Of a DNA stretch of 64,000 nt, positions 62,152 through 64,000 are shown in pieces (position 1 is the first letter of the stretch; the number at the start of each line of letters is the position of its first letter). Source of the DNA: Helichrysum umbraculigerum (Eukaryota > Streptophyta > Magnoliopsida > Asterales > Asteraceae); the NCBI GenBank assembly GCA_949592205.1, contig CATIUR010000001.1, positions 12,353,501 to 12,417,500 on the forward strand, written 5' to 3'. Under the pieces are notes generated by a model. That model was not told the origin of the DNA. It was given only the letters and a program-made list of their open reading frames with translations, and did no database searches. The position numbers and the translations under genes were made by a program.

Positions 62152-64000
62152 GTGACACCCCGCAAATTTAAACGCAATTATAAACGTTAAACACTTGCAT
62201 TATTAGGCTAATTCCCTACTTGAGTGAATTCACAACACATTTTAGAGGTAAGTCTAGCAAAGCCCAACTAGTTAATACGCGTAGTATTACATTTCGTAGT
62301 TAATTGTATATACGTACAAAATGATAGGAACAAACGCGACAAAAATATACGACTGTTGGTGAACAAAATTATTTAATAAAACAAAATTTTGTAAATAACG
62401 TTATTAACTATTAAATATTATGTCGATAATATTTACAAAGTATTTCGCAAACTGAAAACAACTCGAAACATTTCTGACAAAACAAAATAGAATAAATTTT
62501 TAAATTTTTATAACTTAACTAAAATATCTTTATAAAATATCTCAACTAAAAATAGATTCGAATACGTATCTAAAAAGTTACCAAATTAAAATATTTGAAC
62601 ATTTAACGATCGGGTAAACAAACACGGGCCAAATACCGCAAGCTAGGGACAAAGTCCCCTCTCCTTTTGGAACCATCAAAACCGGCCCACCCCACCCCAC
62701 TTCCACCTTCATTTTCATTTCACTCTCTCTCTCTACTCTCTTTTCCTCTCATCTCTCTCTCTCTAAAATACACCAAAAACCACACAAATCATACAAAAAC
62801 TACACCAAAAATGCACCGAATCACCAAGCTCCTTTAGAGAAAAACGATCACCACGACGAAAGCTACACAACCATCTTTTCGGATTTCTCTTGCGACAACT
62901 TCGTAAGATCCTGACATTTCCGACAACTCTTAAATTTCGAAGTTTTCGTTGATATTTTGTGTTTATAATACTTAATATACCATGTATTAGTGTTACATTA
63001 ACTTATTATGTCCAAAAACATCATTAAAAATGCTTTAAAAGTCGAAATTTGCATAAAAATCGCTGAACAGCCAGTTTCGTGAGCTGAGATCCAAATCTGA
63101 CGAATTTCGCGAGTCGAGATTTGGATTTGAGGGTCCACTTGACTTGCGGGTCCACTTGCGAGTTGACTTTTTGACTGCGAGTTGACTTTTTGAAAAAGTG
63201 CATTTTTGATCCTAAACGATGAATTTTGACACATTCGGACATATGTACATATATATATGTATACTTTCGGACAAAATAACTATAAATTTAAGGATATTTT
63301 CACGCTAATCATTAAACATCTTCAAGAATCAAACCTTTATGATATAACTCGCACATGAAACACATATACTTTGGGTAGTATACAATACGATAAATATAAT
63401 AATAATACTTTGCATTATTATTACGAAAACTCACCAACGAGCCGTACATATTTTCCAAAACACAAACGTATAAACAAACATGTGGACATAACTTGGTTGT
63501 ACGAACACTAGCATGGATGGTTGACTTAGACATCCACGTACTTATTAAATCTCATACGTTTAGGGCGTTAGGAGATTTCAGACTAGACTTGGGCTTTAGG
63601 GTTTGCTAGCGCTCGCACTACTACTTAACTCAACAGGTGAGTTCACAGCCCCTACTTTTACCGTTTTACTACTTTTGAACAGGGGTGGAAAACATAGTCA
63701 AACGCTTTTACATACATGGTTGTATACTTGTTTTACTCGAACGATTAGAGTACTTTAAAACTGTTGAACTGTTACACTAACTGATGTTTATGAAATAACG
63801 TTTTCATACTACAAACACTGTAAACTCTGTAAACGTATTAAACTTGTTTTGGAAATGCTGGAGAACGACCAGCAACGTTTTTACAAACTGATTGAGCAAC
63901 TAAAAAGTCCCTACTGACATGGGCACTGACCGTTGAAAAGTCCCTACTGACATGGGCACTGACTGTTGAAAAGTCCCTTCTGACATGGGCACTAGATCCT
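62152..64000 (+). mobile_element. Element F: 5' LTR of another Tekay-type element, runs off the window
   Basis: Starts TGTGACACCCCGC. It has the same architecture as the LTRs of A, B and C: AT-rich U3, CT-rich tract (about 62720-62765), TCGTAAGATC (GTAAG at 62903), a block with short inverted and direct repeats (63070-63200: GTCGAGATTTGG, GAGTTGACTTTTTG twice), CCAACGAGCCGTACA (63434-63448), CAG|GTGAGT (63634-63642) and CAGCCCCTACTTTTACCG. No internal region is reached. It could equally be a solo LTR. Confidence 0.85.
63903..64000 (+). repeat. 33-bp tandem repeat in element F LTR
   Basis: Three units (63903, 63936, 63969) of AAAAGTCCCTACTGACATGG..., the last one diverging and cut by the window end. 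Confidence 0.92.

Overview
The window is plant nuclear DNA made almost entirely of nested transposable elements. The evidence is LTR retrotransposons primed by initiator tRNA-Met, a chromodomain Ty3 lineage, Sirevirus-like Ty1/copia elements, a CACTA transposon and Stowaway-like MITEs. I found no intact host gene, tRNA, rRNA or organellar gene. The protein style suggests a eudicot, perhaps Asteraceae; that is a recollection-based guess and was not tested.

Layout. (1) Element A (1-16791, +) is a Ty3 chromovirus of the Tekay/Del type. The window opens inside its 5' LTR. It carries a small coiled-coil ORF upstream of gag, then gag-pol with a frameshift before the chromodomain. Its 3' LTR is split by element B. 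(2) Element B (8213-16264, +) is complete, with 2699-bp LTRs and TSD AGGCA. It encodes only Gag and is very young. (3) 16792-21145 and 33903-35295 are unassigned DNA with a MITE, a possible Helitron 3' end and exon-like scraps. (4) Element D (21146-33897, +) interrupts that DNA. It is a complete 12.75-kb Sirevirus-like copia with apparently identical 448-bp LTRs, TSD GTTAC, gag, pol and a large third ORF. (5) Element E (35296-46244, -) is a decayed relative of D with its own broken third ORF. (6) A CACTA transposon (46245 to at least 62151, gene on -) is inserted in the gag of E. Its Transposase_24/Ulp1-type gene is interrupted by element C. (7) Element C (50025-60286, -) is complete, the same family as A, with 2344-bp LTRs and TSD TCTAC. 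(8) Element F (62152 to the end, +) is the start of another Tekay-type LTR.

The most unusual signal is in non-coding DNA. Four Ty3 LTRs (A, B, C, F), otherwise divergent, share one layout: a GTAAG donor-like site, an inverted-repeat or palindrome-rich block, a conserved CCAACGGGCYGTACA-like block, then a back-to-back acceptor/donor site CAG|GTGAGT. The palindrome differs between families. The GCGACACT/AGTGTCGC core of A also appears in the unrelated copia element D. D places its arrays in the LTR, before gag and before ORF3, and ORF3 has what looks like its own TATA promoter. All boundaries, counts and divergences were read by eye.
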